Positions 17,222 through 25,045 of a DNA stretch of 64,000 nucleotides are shown here, piece by piece. A program made the position numbers and the translations under genes. Below the pieces are notes generated by a model that was not told the DNA's origin, did no database searches, and saw only the letters and a program-made list of their open reading frames with translations. The DNA lies in NCBI GenBank assembly GCA_964450305.1, contig CAYVFB010000008.1, positions 5,137 through 69,136 on the forward strand, written 5' to 3'. Position 1 is the stretch's first letter. Every line of letters starts with the position of its first letter. This DNA comes from JAAYJG01 sp964450305 (GTDB lineage Bacteria > Bacillota > Clostridia > DSM-8532).

Positions 17222-17704
17222 ATGTCCTGTGATAAGACCAACGCCATGCGGATTCTGGATAAGGCCGGAATCCTTTATCATGCATTGTCCTATGAAAACA
17301 ACGATGGAAAAATTGATGGAATTTCCGTAGCTGAAAAGCTTGGGCTGCCTGTTGAAATGGTCTATAAAACTTTGGTGACCCAGGGAACCAGCAAAGCGTA
17401 CTATGTTTTTATCATTCCGGTTGCCGGCGAACTGGATCTAAAAGCTGCAGCAAGGGCGGTTGGAGAAAAAGCCGTTGAAATGATCAGGGTTACAGACATT
17501 CAAAAAGTCACCGGGTATATCCGCGGTGGCTGTTCTCCGATAGGGATGAAGAAAATGTACAAAACCGTTCTGGACAGTTCCGCAGAATTACTGGACACAA
17601 TTGTTGTAAGCGCCGGAAAAATTGGTTGTCAGATTCAGCTGAACCCTTCCGATCTGAAAAAGTTAATTCGCGGGGAGAGCGGGCAGCTAACAATGGCAAA
17701 CTAA
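17222..17704 (+). CDS. ybaK: Cys-tRNA(Pro)/Cys-tRNA(Cys) deacylase YbaK
   Basis: A 160-residue YbaK/EbsC-type trans-editing enzyme that removes cysteine from mischarged tRNA-Pro. Features are the AGILYHALSYE start, AEKLGLPVEMVYKTLVT, the catalytic-region Lys in that stretch, YVFIIPVAGELDLKAAARA and the GGCSPIGMKK loop near residues 101-110. The length is typical. AAGAGAGAG precedes the ATG. The stop overlaps by 3 nt the stop region of the convergent acyltransferase gene. The 131 nt upstream contain several small inverted repeats but no recognised element. Confidence 0.92.
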   Translation: MSCDKTNAMRILDKAGILYHALSYENNDGKIDGISVAEKLGLPVEMVYKTLVTQGTSKAYYVFIIPVAGELDLKAAARAVGEKAVEMIRVTDIQKVTGYIRGGCSPIGMKKMYKTVLDSSAELLDTIVVSAGKIGCQIQLNPSDLKKLIRGESGQLTMAN

Positions 17705-18951
17705 CTGATTTTTTCCTCCGAATACAGTTTATACAGCTCTTCTGTTGCCAGAGCCATTTTTGTGACCGAGAATTTTTTACCCTGCGGGTAAATATAGTAT
17801 GTATCATGCAGGGTCGACAAGTCGATGCAGTCACCTTTTTTGAAGTATTCAAACTCAATATGGCACGAGTACATGGAAAGCGGTTCCTTCCGCAAGCTCA
17901 GCCGGCCGCCTTCGAAGTCACCTTCAAGGGTAAACCCGTCCATCCCGTGGGTTAATCTGCCTTTACCCAGGCGAATATAGCCTTTTGAATTCGGCAGTGA
18001 ATCAACGATGACATCACCTGCCCACGCATAGGTTTTTTCTTCAATTTGTTTGCGAACCTGACTTCTTTCAAATTCATACCAATCGGGAATGTGTGAGAAC
18101 TCTGTTTCTCCCTGAACGGCGCTCAGTTCTCCAAGCTCGGACATCACCCATTCCTTACTGCAATGTCCGCACCAAATTTTATTCCCCTGAGAATTCATTT
18201 CATATTCCGTCATACAATTCGGGCATTGATATAAGACCTTGTGCAGCCCTTCTGCATTCTTTTTATACTGAATACGTATGTTGTTATCTTTTTGCCACTT
18301 GTATTCATCATAGTAAAAAGCTTTGTCAATACGTTCGAAAATCTCATCGCTGGATAACTCCTCGGTTTCTTTCTGTGTAATCAGCTGGGTGAAATCTGCT
18401 GTGATTCGGATATTTCTTTTTTTCAGGTTCCATACAGGAGAGTTGAGGTAATTGCCATGCATATTCAAAACAACAACCGGAACCTTCAGATGCTTGACGA
18501 TCTTCCCCAGTGATTTGGGAAGTACCGCATTTGTTCCAACCAAAGAATATCTGGCTTCCGGGTAGATGACGACAATATCTTTGTTTTTTTCGATGATATG
18601 GCGGATATGTTTGATCAAAGTAATGTCATTTGTAAATTTCCGTTTACAGATGCATCCTACTTTGCGCATCAGCCATTCCCGGCCAATATAACCATCTATC
18701 GCGACGATATAATTGGCGCGGTGCGGGAAAATGGCAGCGGTGGTTACTTTAAAATCAAGAAAGGCCATATGCGTGCAAAGAAGAAGATAAGGGGGCTTCA
18801 GCCCTTCCATATTCACCTTGTTCAGCTTCAGTCTGTGTTTCCAGACAGCTGGAAAGCTTAAGGCCCAGGTCAATGGCTTCAGGTATAATTTCTGCCGTTC
18901 AGGTTTTTTATCCATATCAAACTTGATGCTCTCTTTGGGTGCTGATGTCAT
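17701..18951 (-). CDS. PlsC-like acyltransferase with internal zinc ribbon
   Basis: A 416-residue protein. The first half is a glycerol-3-phosphate/lysophosphatidate acyltransferase domain. It has the catalytic HX4D motif in CTHMAFLDF (near residues 59-67) and an EARYS segment in place of the usual EGTRS. At about residues 243-265 lies a zinc ribbon (CPNC ... CGHC), followed by a beta-rich C-terminal domain of about 130 residues. The core family transfers acyl groups to lysophospholipids at the membrane. The zinc ribbon and tail are extra and resemble clostridial PlsC-like proteins. The exact substrate is unknown. Confidence 0.82.
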   Translation of the reverse strand: MTSAPKESIKFDMDKKPERQKLYLKPLTWALSFPAVWKHRLKLNKVNMEGLKPPYLLLCTHMAFLDFKVTTAAIFPHRANYIVAIDGYIGREWLMRKVGCICKRKFTNDITLIKHIRHIIEKNKDIVVIYPEARYSLVGTNAVLPKSLGKIVKHLKVPVVVLNMHGNYLNSPVWNLKKRNIRITADFTQLITQKETEELSSDEIFERIDKAFYYDEYKWQKDNNIRIQYKKNAEGLHKVLYQCPNCMTEYEMNSQGNKIWCGHCSKEWVMSELGELSAVQGETEFSHIPDWYEFERSQVRKQIEEKTYAWAGDVIVDSLPNSKGYIRLGKGRLTHGMDGFTLEGDFEGGRLSLRKEPLSMYSCHIEFEYFKKGDCIDLSTLHDTYYIYPQGKKFSVTKMALATEELYKLYSEEKIS

Positions 18952-19054
18952 GTGCGATCCTCCGATCTGAATTTGAATGCCTGTTTATCCGTATAACTGT
19001 TTATCGGTGATTCAGCCTCAGATGGTTAACAGATATTGTTTCTCGCGTATCGCA

Positions 19055-19083
19055 TTGCAAGCAAAACCTTCCGTTGTTATAAT
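19055..19083 (+). promoter_or_regulatory. Sigma-A-type promoter upstream of the exonuclease gene
   Basis: TTGCAA (19055-19060), a 17-nt spacer and TATAAT (19078-19083) lie 71 nt before the start codon. Confidence 0.75.
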
Positions 19084-19154
19084 GGATGTATGATAGAAAC
19101 AAAAAAGATATGATTCGAGTAATTAAAAATTCGTCAGGGAAATGAGCGATCATC

Positions 19155-19676
19155 ATGAAAAATATGATCCTAATCGATTTGGAGACACAAAATTTTGATG
19201 TGCGAACCGGCATCTATGAAGTTGCCTGCCTGGTGATTGAAGATTACAGGGTAGTGGATCAGCTTTATTTGGGCAAGAAGATTGATGGCTATACAGGCAG
19301 CAACCGGTTTGGCTTTGGTCATCATAATATTAGCAGGGACAAAGACAGCATCGGAAGGTTTAGAGCGTTCATTACAAAATACCCATATCCCCTGGTAGCT
19401 CACAATGCTTCATTCGACAGGAAGTTTCTGCTTTACTACCGCTGGATCGACACAAGCTATCCAACCTACTGCTCCATACAGGCAATCAAGCGTGAAGTAG
19501 CCTATCTACCGAGTTACTCCCTGCAGAATCTGATACAGCACTATAATATCGGCGATGAGGTAGAGCATACAGCGATGTCAGATACAATAAACCTGTACAA
19601 GCTTTTATGCGCTGTGAAGCCACGGACCTGGGTACGCATGGGCGAGCCTTACGGCACAGGTTCCTATACGGGCTGA
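19155..19676 (+). CDS. 3'-5' exonuclease, DEDDh family
   Basis: A 173-residue exonuclease of the DnaQ/RNase T superfamily. The three motifs are visible: ILIDLETQNF (Exo I, Asp and Glu), VAHNASFDRKFL (Exo II) and HTAMSDTINLYKLL (Exo III with the catalytic His). The two-metal fold removes nucleotides from 3' ends. Being stand-alone and short, it is not the polymerase III epsilon subunit, and its substrate (DNA or RNA) is open. It has its own promoter, 71 nt upstream. Confidence 0.88.
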   Translation: MKNMILIDLETQNFDVRTGIYEVACLVIEDYRVVDQLYLGKKIDGYTGSNRFGFGHHNISRDKDSIGRFRAFITKYPYPLVAHNASFDRKFLLYYRWIDTSYPTYCSIQAIKREVAYLPSYSLQNLIQHYNIGDEVEHTAMSDTINLYKLLCAVKPRTWVRMGEPYGTGSYTG

Positions 19677-19776
19677 TATAGTTGTTTTGTTTATCGCTCA
19701 TGAAGTCATTGCTTGCACAATAGTCATCGTTGTAATATGCTATAGGAAAATAGATTTGTAAAAAGAAGGATAATTC

Positions 19777-20565
19777 ATGACACTGCAAAAGAAAAAAATT
19801 CTCCTGCCACTCATATTCGTTTTCTGTATTGCTGTGGCAGGATGCAGTAAACAGAACAATAACATCGCTATCATTGGGGGCGCGGACGGGCCTACGCGTA
19901 TTTTTATTACATCATCAAAGCCCACACCGAATACATCATTTGTGCCCACTCCATATGAATGGAACATCCCGCGGGTTGTCAGCTCGTCCGATAAGGACCA
20001 GGACGGGGTGAACGATACCGATGACATTCTGGAGGGTGCCAGAAAGGATGCTGAAAACAAACCCATATACAGGGATGGCTATTACAATGGCGGATACCCG
20101 CCCGATGATGAGGGGGTTTGTACCGATGTCATCTGGCGTGCTTTTAAGAATGCGGGTTATATGATAAAGGATCTGGTTGATGAAGACATTCGCAACCACC
20201 TGGAACTTTATCCGCGGGTTGAAGGAAAACCCGACCCCAATATCGATTTCCGCCGGATCAAAAACCTGCGGGTTTTCTTTGATCGTTACGCGGTTTCACT
20301 GACTACGGAAATAATCCCCTGGGATGAAGAAAATCTGGAACAATGGCAGGCGGGGGATATCGTCGTGTTTGATGACCCACACGAGCATATCGGTATTCTG
20401 TCCGACCAAAGAAACCAGCAGGGCGTTCCGATGATGATACACAATGCCGGTCCTTATACCCAGGAAAATGATATGCTTATTTACTGGAGGGACAATCTTT
20501 CTCCCATCATTGGGCATTATCGTTTCCCGCCGGAAGAGCCATTGGACAATGGCGGGAAGCAATGA
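19777..20565 (+). CDS. DUF1287 lipoprotein
   Basis: A 262-residue lipoprotein. The signal peptide has lipobox VAGC (Cys near residue 24). The mature start carries IAIIGGADGPTRIFIT, a stretch that resembles the conserved GGADGPT motif of Na+-pumping decarboxylase beta subunits. A DUF1287 domain follows (about residues 65-255: RDGYYNGGYPPDDEGVCTDVIWRAF with the Cys, then DIVVFDDPHEHIGILSDQ with His). DUF1287 resembles papain-like/NlpC-P60 enzymes, so a Cys-His wall peptidase or amidase is plausible (inference). AGAAGGA precedes the ATG. Confidence 0.82.
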   Translation: MTLQKKKILLPLIFVFCIAVAGCSKQNNNIAIIGGADGPTRIFITSSKPTPNTSFVPTPYEWNIPRVVSSSDKDQDGVNDTDDILEGARKDAENKPIYRDGYYNGGYPPDDEGVCTDVIWRAFKNAGYMIKDLVDEDIRNHLELYPRVEGKPDPNIDFRRIKNLRVFFDRYAVSLTTEIIPWDEENLEQWQAGDIVVFDDPHEHIGILSDQRNQQGVPMMIHNAGPYTQENDMLIYWRDNLSPIIGHYRFPPEEPLDNGGKQ

Positions 20566-20616
20566 AATTCAAATTAAATCAAGGGCTGTGCTCAGCCGGT
20601 AAACAGGAGTAAGCTT

Positions 20617-21363
20617 ATGGACATTGAGAAGAAAATTGCGGTTCTGATTGACGCAGATAATGTTTCGGAGAAATATATCAAGTATATTTTCGATGAAATC
20701 TCCAATCACGGAATTCCTACATATAAAAGAATCTACGGGGACTGGACAAAACCCCAGCTGGCGGCGTGGAAAAACATTCTGCTGAATTATTCCATTACCC
20801 CAATTCAGCAATACAGCTATACCACAGGCAAAAACTCCACCGACTCGGCGCTGATCATCGACGCGATGGATATCCTGTATTCGAAGAATGTCGATGGCTT
20901 CTGCATTGTGTCCAGTGACAGCGATTTCACCAGGCTTGCGGCCCGTCTCAGAGAAGCGGGAATGTATGTGGTGGGCATGGGCGAAAAGAAAACACCAACC
21001 CCCTTTATTTCAGCCTGTGAGAAATTTAAATACCTCGAGGTTCTGGCGTCCATGACCACAAAACCCTCAGAAACAACGGCTGTAAAAGAGAAGCAGGAAG
21101 AGGCAAAGCTTGGGACACTCAGCATCGACAAGCTGATCGAGGTGATCAGGACCATTATTACCGAAACCTCCGATGAGGATGGATGGGCGTTTCTCGGGGA
21201 ACTGGGAAGCATCCTGAACAAAAGATACCCCGATTTTGATACGAGAAATTACGGCTATTCAAAGCTGACACCGTTCGTTTCCTCGTTAAAGCAGTTTGAT
21301 ATTAAAACGGTCAAAACAAGCAACCCAAGTATCAACCTGAAATATGTCAGAAACAGGGCTTGA
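20617..21363 (+). CDS. NYN domain (LabA-like PIN) protein with C-terminal OST-HTH/LOTUS-like domain
   Basis: A 248-residue protein. The N-terminal NYN domain (residues about 5-145) has AVLIDADNVS, TDSALIIDAMDILY and VSSDSDFTRLAARLREAGM, giving the acidic residues of a PIN-like nuclease. A linker leads to an OST-HTH/LOTUS-like winged domain (about residues 165-245), usually RNA-binding. Such proteins are thought to act on RNA, though the bacterial role is unknown. AGGAGTAAG precedes the ATG. It starts 51 nt after the DUF1287 gene, so co-transcription is likely. Confidence 0.88.
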   Translation: MDIEKKIAVLIDADNVSEKYIKYIFDEISNHGIPTYKRIYGDWTKPQLAAWKNILLNYSITPIQQYSYTTGKNSTDSALIIDAMDILYSKNVDGFCIVSSDSDFTRLAARLREAGMYVVGMGEKKTPTPFISACEKFKYLEVLASMTTKPSETTAVKEKQEEAKLGTLSIDKLIEVIRTIITETSDEDGWAFLGELGSILNKRYPDFDTRNYGYSKLTPFVSSLKQFDIKTVKTSNPSINLKYVRNRA

Positions 21364-21455
21364 CAGTATCGCTGCACACCACCCCCAGTCAGCCGCAACC
21401 CACTGATTCCGGCAGGACAGCAGGTGAACCCGGCATCGCATCACCAGAAAAATTC

Positions 21456-21484
21456 TTTATTTCCCATAGCCGAACTGGTATAAT
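21456..21484 (+). promoter_or_regulatory. Promoter with extended -10
   Basis: TTTATT (21456-21461), a 17-nt spacer and TGG-TATAAT (21476-21484) form an extended -10 promoter 60 nt before the next gene. Confidence 0.6.
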
Positions 21485-21543
21485 GGTTTCGGTTCTTATT
21501 GTGAGCATAAAGGTTTTTCAGCTTCAATAAAGGGGGAGTATTT

Positions 21544-22203
21544 TTGAGTATCAAAGTAACCGATTTGCTTGATCTGAACGAATTCTGGTTCAGCAAGATT
21601 TTTGATGATGTACAGGGGCCATGGGAAGTATTGTCCAGGATTAAACCATGGTTCAGGGAAATCGCTGAAAGCCTTCCGGACGATTATCAGCAGATTGCAG
21701 AAAATGTCTGGATAGGAAAAGGCACAACCATTGAAAAGACTGTGACGATTAAAGGGCCGGCTATTATCGGATATAACTGCGAGCTCCGACAGTCCGCTTT
21801 TATCCGGGAATATGTCCTGATTGGCAATTCCGCAGTCATTGGAAACTCAACCGAGATCAAGAATTCCATCATCTTCAACAAGGCTCAAATTCCCCATTTC
21901 AATTACGTGGGTGATTCGGTACTGGGGTATGGTGCCCATCTTGGTGCAGGGGTGGTTATTTCCAACCTGAAATCCAATAAAGAGCAAATCAAGGTGAAAG
22001 ACGGGGGTGCCGTTATTGAAACCGGCCTTCGAAAATTTGGGGCGATTGTGGGCGATAACGCAGAGGTGGGATGCAATACTGTTCTGTTCCCCGGCACCAT
22101 CATCGGCAGAAACAGTATCGTTTACCCGTTGACGCCGGTACGGGGTGTTGTTCCTGAAAACCATATATTAAAGAATACTGGCGAAATAGTGCCAAGAAGG
22201 TAA
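21544..22203 (+). CDS. Left-handed beta-helix protein, sugar-phosphate uridylyltransferase/acyltransferase-like
   Basis: A 219-residue protein with hexapeptide repeats (left-handed beta-helix) from about residue 60 to 205: VWIGKGTTIEKTVTIKGPAIIG, NSAVIGNSTEIKNS, YGAHLGAGVVISNLKS and VGDNAEVGCNTVLFPGTIIGRN. It resembles the C-terminal half of GlmU and related enzymes but has no nucleotidyltransferase domain. It may acylate or bind a sugar nucleotide; the substrate is unknown. The start is TTG, supported by GGGGGAG 7 nt upstream. A terminator follows, so this is a single-gene unit. Confidence 0.85.
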   Translation: MSIKVTDLLDLNEFWFSKIFDDVQGPWEVLSRIKPWFREIAESLPDDYQQIAENVWIGKGTTIEKTVTIKGPAIIGYNCELRQSAFIREYVLIGNSAVIGNSTEIKNSIIFNKAQIPHFNYVGDSVLGYGAHLGAGVVISNLKSNKEQIKVKDGGAVIETGLRKFGAIVGDNAEVGCNTVLFPGTIIGRNSIVYPLTPVRGVVPENHILKNTGEIVPRR

Positions 22204-22219
22204 TGTCCAGGCCTGACCA

Positions 22220-22254
22220 AACCTCTGATTCTAAACAGGATTCAGAGGTTTTTT
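22220..22254 (+). terminator. Rho-independent terminator
   Basis: The stem AACCTCTGA/TCAGAGGTT (22220-22228 and 22242-22250) is followed by TTTT. Confidence 0.87.
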
Positions 22255-22349
22255 CATGAACCTCGCTGTTGCCTGAATATATTTTCTAATGTAGAATAAC
22301 ATTGCCGGGTTTCCACCTGGATTCAATAAAAGCCACGAGGCGGTTAAAG

Positions 22350-23429
22350 ATGAAGACGATTGTATTCACCGGCGGCGGTACGTCGGGTCATGTCACACCA
22401 AACATAGCGCTGATGCCCCGGCTGAAGGCCCTGGGCTATGCCATTGAATATATTGGCTCAAAAAACGGTATCGAAAAGCAGTTGATTGAAAAGGAAGGTA
22501 TTCCATATCACGCCATACCGGCGGGGAAAATGCGCAGATACCTGGATTTGAAAAACATCACCGATATCTTCCGAATCATGGGCGGGTTCTCGCGGGCACT
22601 TTCGGTCCTGGGAAAAATCAAGCCAGCTGTGGTTTTCAGCAAAGGCGGCTTTGTGTCCTGCCCGGTTGTCTGGGCGGCATGGTGCAGACGCATTCCTGTC
22701 ATCATCCATGAATCGGATATCACCCCCGGCCTGACGAATAAACTCTCCATGCCCTTTGCCAGGCATGTATGTTACACCTTTCCCGAATCACAAAAGCATA
22801 TCACTGCCGAAAAAGCCTGTTTGACAGGTTTGCCGGTAAGGCCTGAAATCATCACGGGCGATCGGATGAAGGGATATCAGCTTTGCGGCTTTTCCGATAA
22901 AAAGCCGGTTTTGATGATCATCGGGGGCAGCCAGGGTTCGGAAAACATCAACAAAGCTGTGCGGCAGGTTTTAAAGGAATTGCTGGAAACCTTCCAGGTG
23001 TGCCACCTTTGCGGGAAGGGAAATGTGAAACCGGAACTGGATGCAATGAAAGGCTACAGGCAATTTGAATATGTGAACGAAGAATTGCCGGATCTGTTTG
23101 CATGCGCGGATATTCTTGTATCAAGAGCCGGTGCAACCACGCTGTTTGAAATATTACAATTGAAAAAGCCTGCGCTGTTGATACCCCTATCCAAAAGCGC
23201 CAGCCGCGGGGATCAGATCCTGAATGCCGAATCCTTCCAGAAGTATGGCTATTGTGATGTTCTTCCCGAGGAAAACCTTACAGGGGATGCTCTGCTCGAT
23301 AAAGCAGGCAAGCTCTATCAAGACAGGAATCGTTATATCCAGGCCATGCATAAAAATCTGTCACGAAACGCTGCGGAAACGATTATACAGCTGATTCACA
23401 CAGAAGCTGAGGCAGCCCCCAACAATTGA
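22350..23429 (+). CDS. murG: MurG-like UDP-GlcNAc:undecaprenyl-PP-MurNAc-pentapeptide transferase
   Basis: A 359-residue GT28 glycosyltransferase. It has the N-terminal glycine loop FTGGGTSGHVTPN, HESDITPGLTNKL in the acceptor side, LMIIGGSQGSENIN at the domain junction and the UDP-GlcNAc site ILVSRAGATTLFEILQLKKPALLIPL. MurG adds GlcNAc to lipid I on the inner membrane face to give lipid II. Here the gene stands alone, away from a division/cell-wall cluster, and carries the clostridial GTSGH form of the loop, so it could be a second MurG-like enzyme. The ATG at 22350 is chosen for GAGG at 22337-22340; the frame stays open upstream. Confidence 0.87.
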   Translation: MKTIVFTGGGTSGHVTPNIALMPRLKALGYAIEYIGSKNGIEKQLIEKEGIPYHAIPAGKMRRYLDLKNITDIFRIMGGFSRALSVLGKIKPAVVFSKGGFVSCPVVWAAWCRRIPVIIHESDITPGLTNKLSMPFARHVCYTFPESQKHITAEKACLTGLPVRPEIITGDRMKGYQLCGFSDKKPVLMIIGGSQGSENINKAVRQVLKELLETFQVCHLCGKGNVKPELDAMKGYRQFEYVNEELPDLFACADILVSRAGATTLFEILQLKKPALLIPLSKSASRGDQILNAESFQKYGYCDVLPEENLTGDALLDKAGKLYQDRNRYIQAMHKNLSRNAAETIIQLIHTEAEAAPNN

Positions 23430-23570
23430 GGCCCCGGAGGCGTGTCTTTTTTTAACTTTAAATTTATGCTAATTTCCTCTATCAGTACAAAAACAAAATA
23501 AATATGTACTGCATCATCATAAATCTGTCCATAGTAAAACCTCACCCTGTCTTTTATGATAAGAATAGAG

Positions 23571-23590
23571 CAGCATGCATAGACATGCTG
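23571..23590 (+). promoter_or_regulatory. Inverted repeat upstream of the sugar-binding protein gene
   Basis: CAGCATG and CATGCTG, 6 nt apart, lie 31 nt before the start codon and 11-30 nt after a TATGAT (23555-23560). It may be an operator or an mRNA 5' hairpin. No catabolite-response element was recognised in 23430-23621. Confidence 0.4.
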
Positions 23591-23621
23591 TAACAAGATC
23601 TTATTAAAGGAGGGTTTTTTT

Positions 23622-24722
23622 ATGAAGAGATCCTTATCCATTTTGTTGGTAGCAGTGATGCTGTTATCAGTGGTACTGGCAGGCTGTACACTTCCCACCC
23701 CAACAACTGGCGGAACCGGAGCAACCGGTGGCGGCCAGCTGATCGGTGTTGCCATGCCGACGAAATCCCTGCAACGTTGGAACCAGGACGGCGAAAATAT
23801 GCAGAAGATGCTGGAAAAAGCAGGATACAAAGTTGACCTGCAGTACGCCGAAGACAATGTTGAGATGCAAGTATCCCAGGTTGAAAACATGATCACCAAG
23901 GGTGCCAAGGTTCTGGTTATTGCTTCCATCGACGGCGAATCCCTCGGCGGTGTTCTTGAACAGGCCGCCAAAGAAGGCATCAAGGTTATCGCTTATGACC
24001 GTCTGATCAAGTCAACCCCTAATGTAGACTTTTATGCAACCTTCGATAACTACAAAGTTGGTGTTATTCAGGGTAAATATATCATCGAAACCTTAAAGCT
24101 GGATAAAGGCGAAAAAGGCCCGTTCATGATGGAAGTATTCGGCGGATCTCCCGATGATAACAATGCATACTTCTTTAATGGTGGTGCCATGGATACCCTG
24201 AAGCCGTACATCGACAGTGGTGCACTGGTTATCAAATCCGGACAGACCGATATGGAAACCATTGCAATTATGGGCTGGAAAGCTGCAAGTGCACAGGCAA
24301 GAATGGACAACCTGCTCACCGCTTTCTACGCTGATGAAAACGTAGACGTTGTTCTTTCTCCGAACGACAGCCTTGCGCAAGGTATCGTCGCTTCCCTGAA
24401 AGCAGCAGGTTACGGCACAGCTTCCAAACCGTACCCGATTCTTACTGGCCAGGATTGCGATATTACCAATGTGAAGCACCTGATCGCCGGCGAACAATCC
24501 ATGTCCGTGTTCAAAGACACCAGAACCCTTGCTGAAAAGGTTGTTGGAATGGTTGATGCCATCATGAAGGGAACAGAACCCGATATCAACGACAAAGAGA
24601 CCTATGACAATGGTATCAAGGTTGTTCCTTCCTACCTTTGCGATCCGGTATTCGCAGATGTTAACAACTACAAAGAATTGCTGATCGACACTGGATACTA
24701 TACCGCAGATCAATTAAAGTAA
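23622..24722 (+). CDS. Sugar ABC transporter substrate-binding lipoprotein, ChvE/XylF type
   Basis: A 366-residue type I periplasmic-binding protein. The lipobox is LAGC, followed by a Thr/Gly-rich linker. The mature domain opens with QLIGVAMPTKSLQRWNQDGENM, and VIAYDRLIKSTPNVDFYATFDN resembles the ligand-hinge region of xylose and multiple-monosaccharide binding proteins. NDSLAQGIVASLKAAG lies in the second lobe. It delivers a monosaccharide to the importer encoded downstream. AAAGGAGG precedes the ATG. A strong stem-loop 15 nt after the stop probably raises its mRNA level over the permease genes. Confidence 0.9.
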   Translation: MKRSLSILLVAVMLLSVVLAGCTLPTPTTGGTGATGGGQLIGVAMPTKSLQRWNQDGENMQKMLEKAGYKVDLQYAEDNVEMQVSQVENMITKGAKVLVIASIDGESLGGVLEQAAKEGIKVIAYDRLIKSTPNVDFYATFDNYKVGVIQGKYIIETLKLDKGEKGPFMMEVFGGSPDDNNAYFFNGGAMDTLKPYIDSGALVIKSGQTDMETIAIMGWKAASAQARMDNLLTAFYADENVDVVLSPNDSLAQGIVASLKAAGYGTASKPYPILTGQDCDITNVKHLIAGEQSMSVFKDTRTLAEKVVGMVDAIMKGTEPDINDKETYDNGIKVVPSYLCDPVFADVNNYKELLIDTGYYTADQLK

Positions 24723-24737
24723 ACTAATTCTTTCAGA

Positions 24738-24774
24738 TATACTGTAATGGAGTGATGAGCTCCATTACAGTATA
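24738..24774 (+). terminator. Intercistronic stem-loop after the binding-protein gene
   Basis: A 15-bp perfect stem (24738-24752 and 24760-24774) with a 7-nt loop. No T run follows, which suits an mRNA-stabilising or partly attenuating structure rather than a full terminator. The rest of the gap (24775-25045) shows no gene. Confidence 0.6.
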
Positions 24775-25045
24775 CTCTGTTTCTATTGTATTGAGCATCT
24801 TAAGCAGTACCATAGTTCGTCAAATCACTAAATAATATGCGTTTTAATACAAAGCATAGCAGGATCATCATAGCTGGTTGTATCTCACACCGGAAAAAAG
24901 CTTACGCCAGGGTAAGAAAACCCTGAAACACATGAACTTGATACATCACATGGCGTGAACAGGTTGAAACTGAACCAATTCCAACTTAAAAAAGTATGGA
25001 ATATACCGCTGGGCAGATGCCCAGGTTTATTCGAGGAGCAACAAT

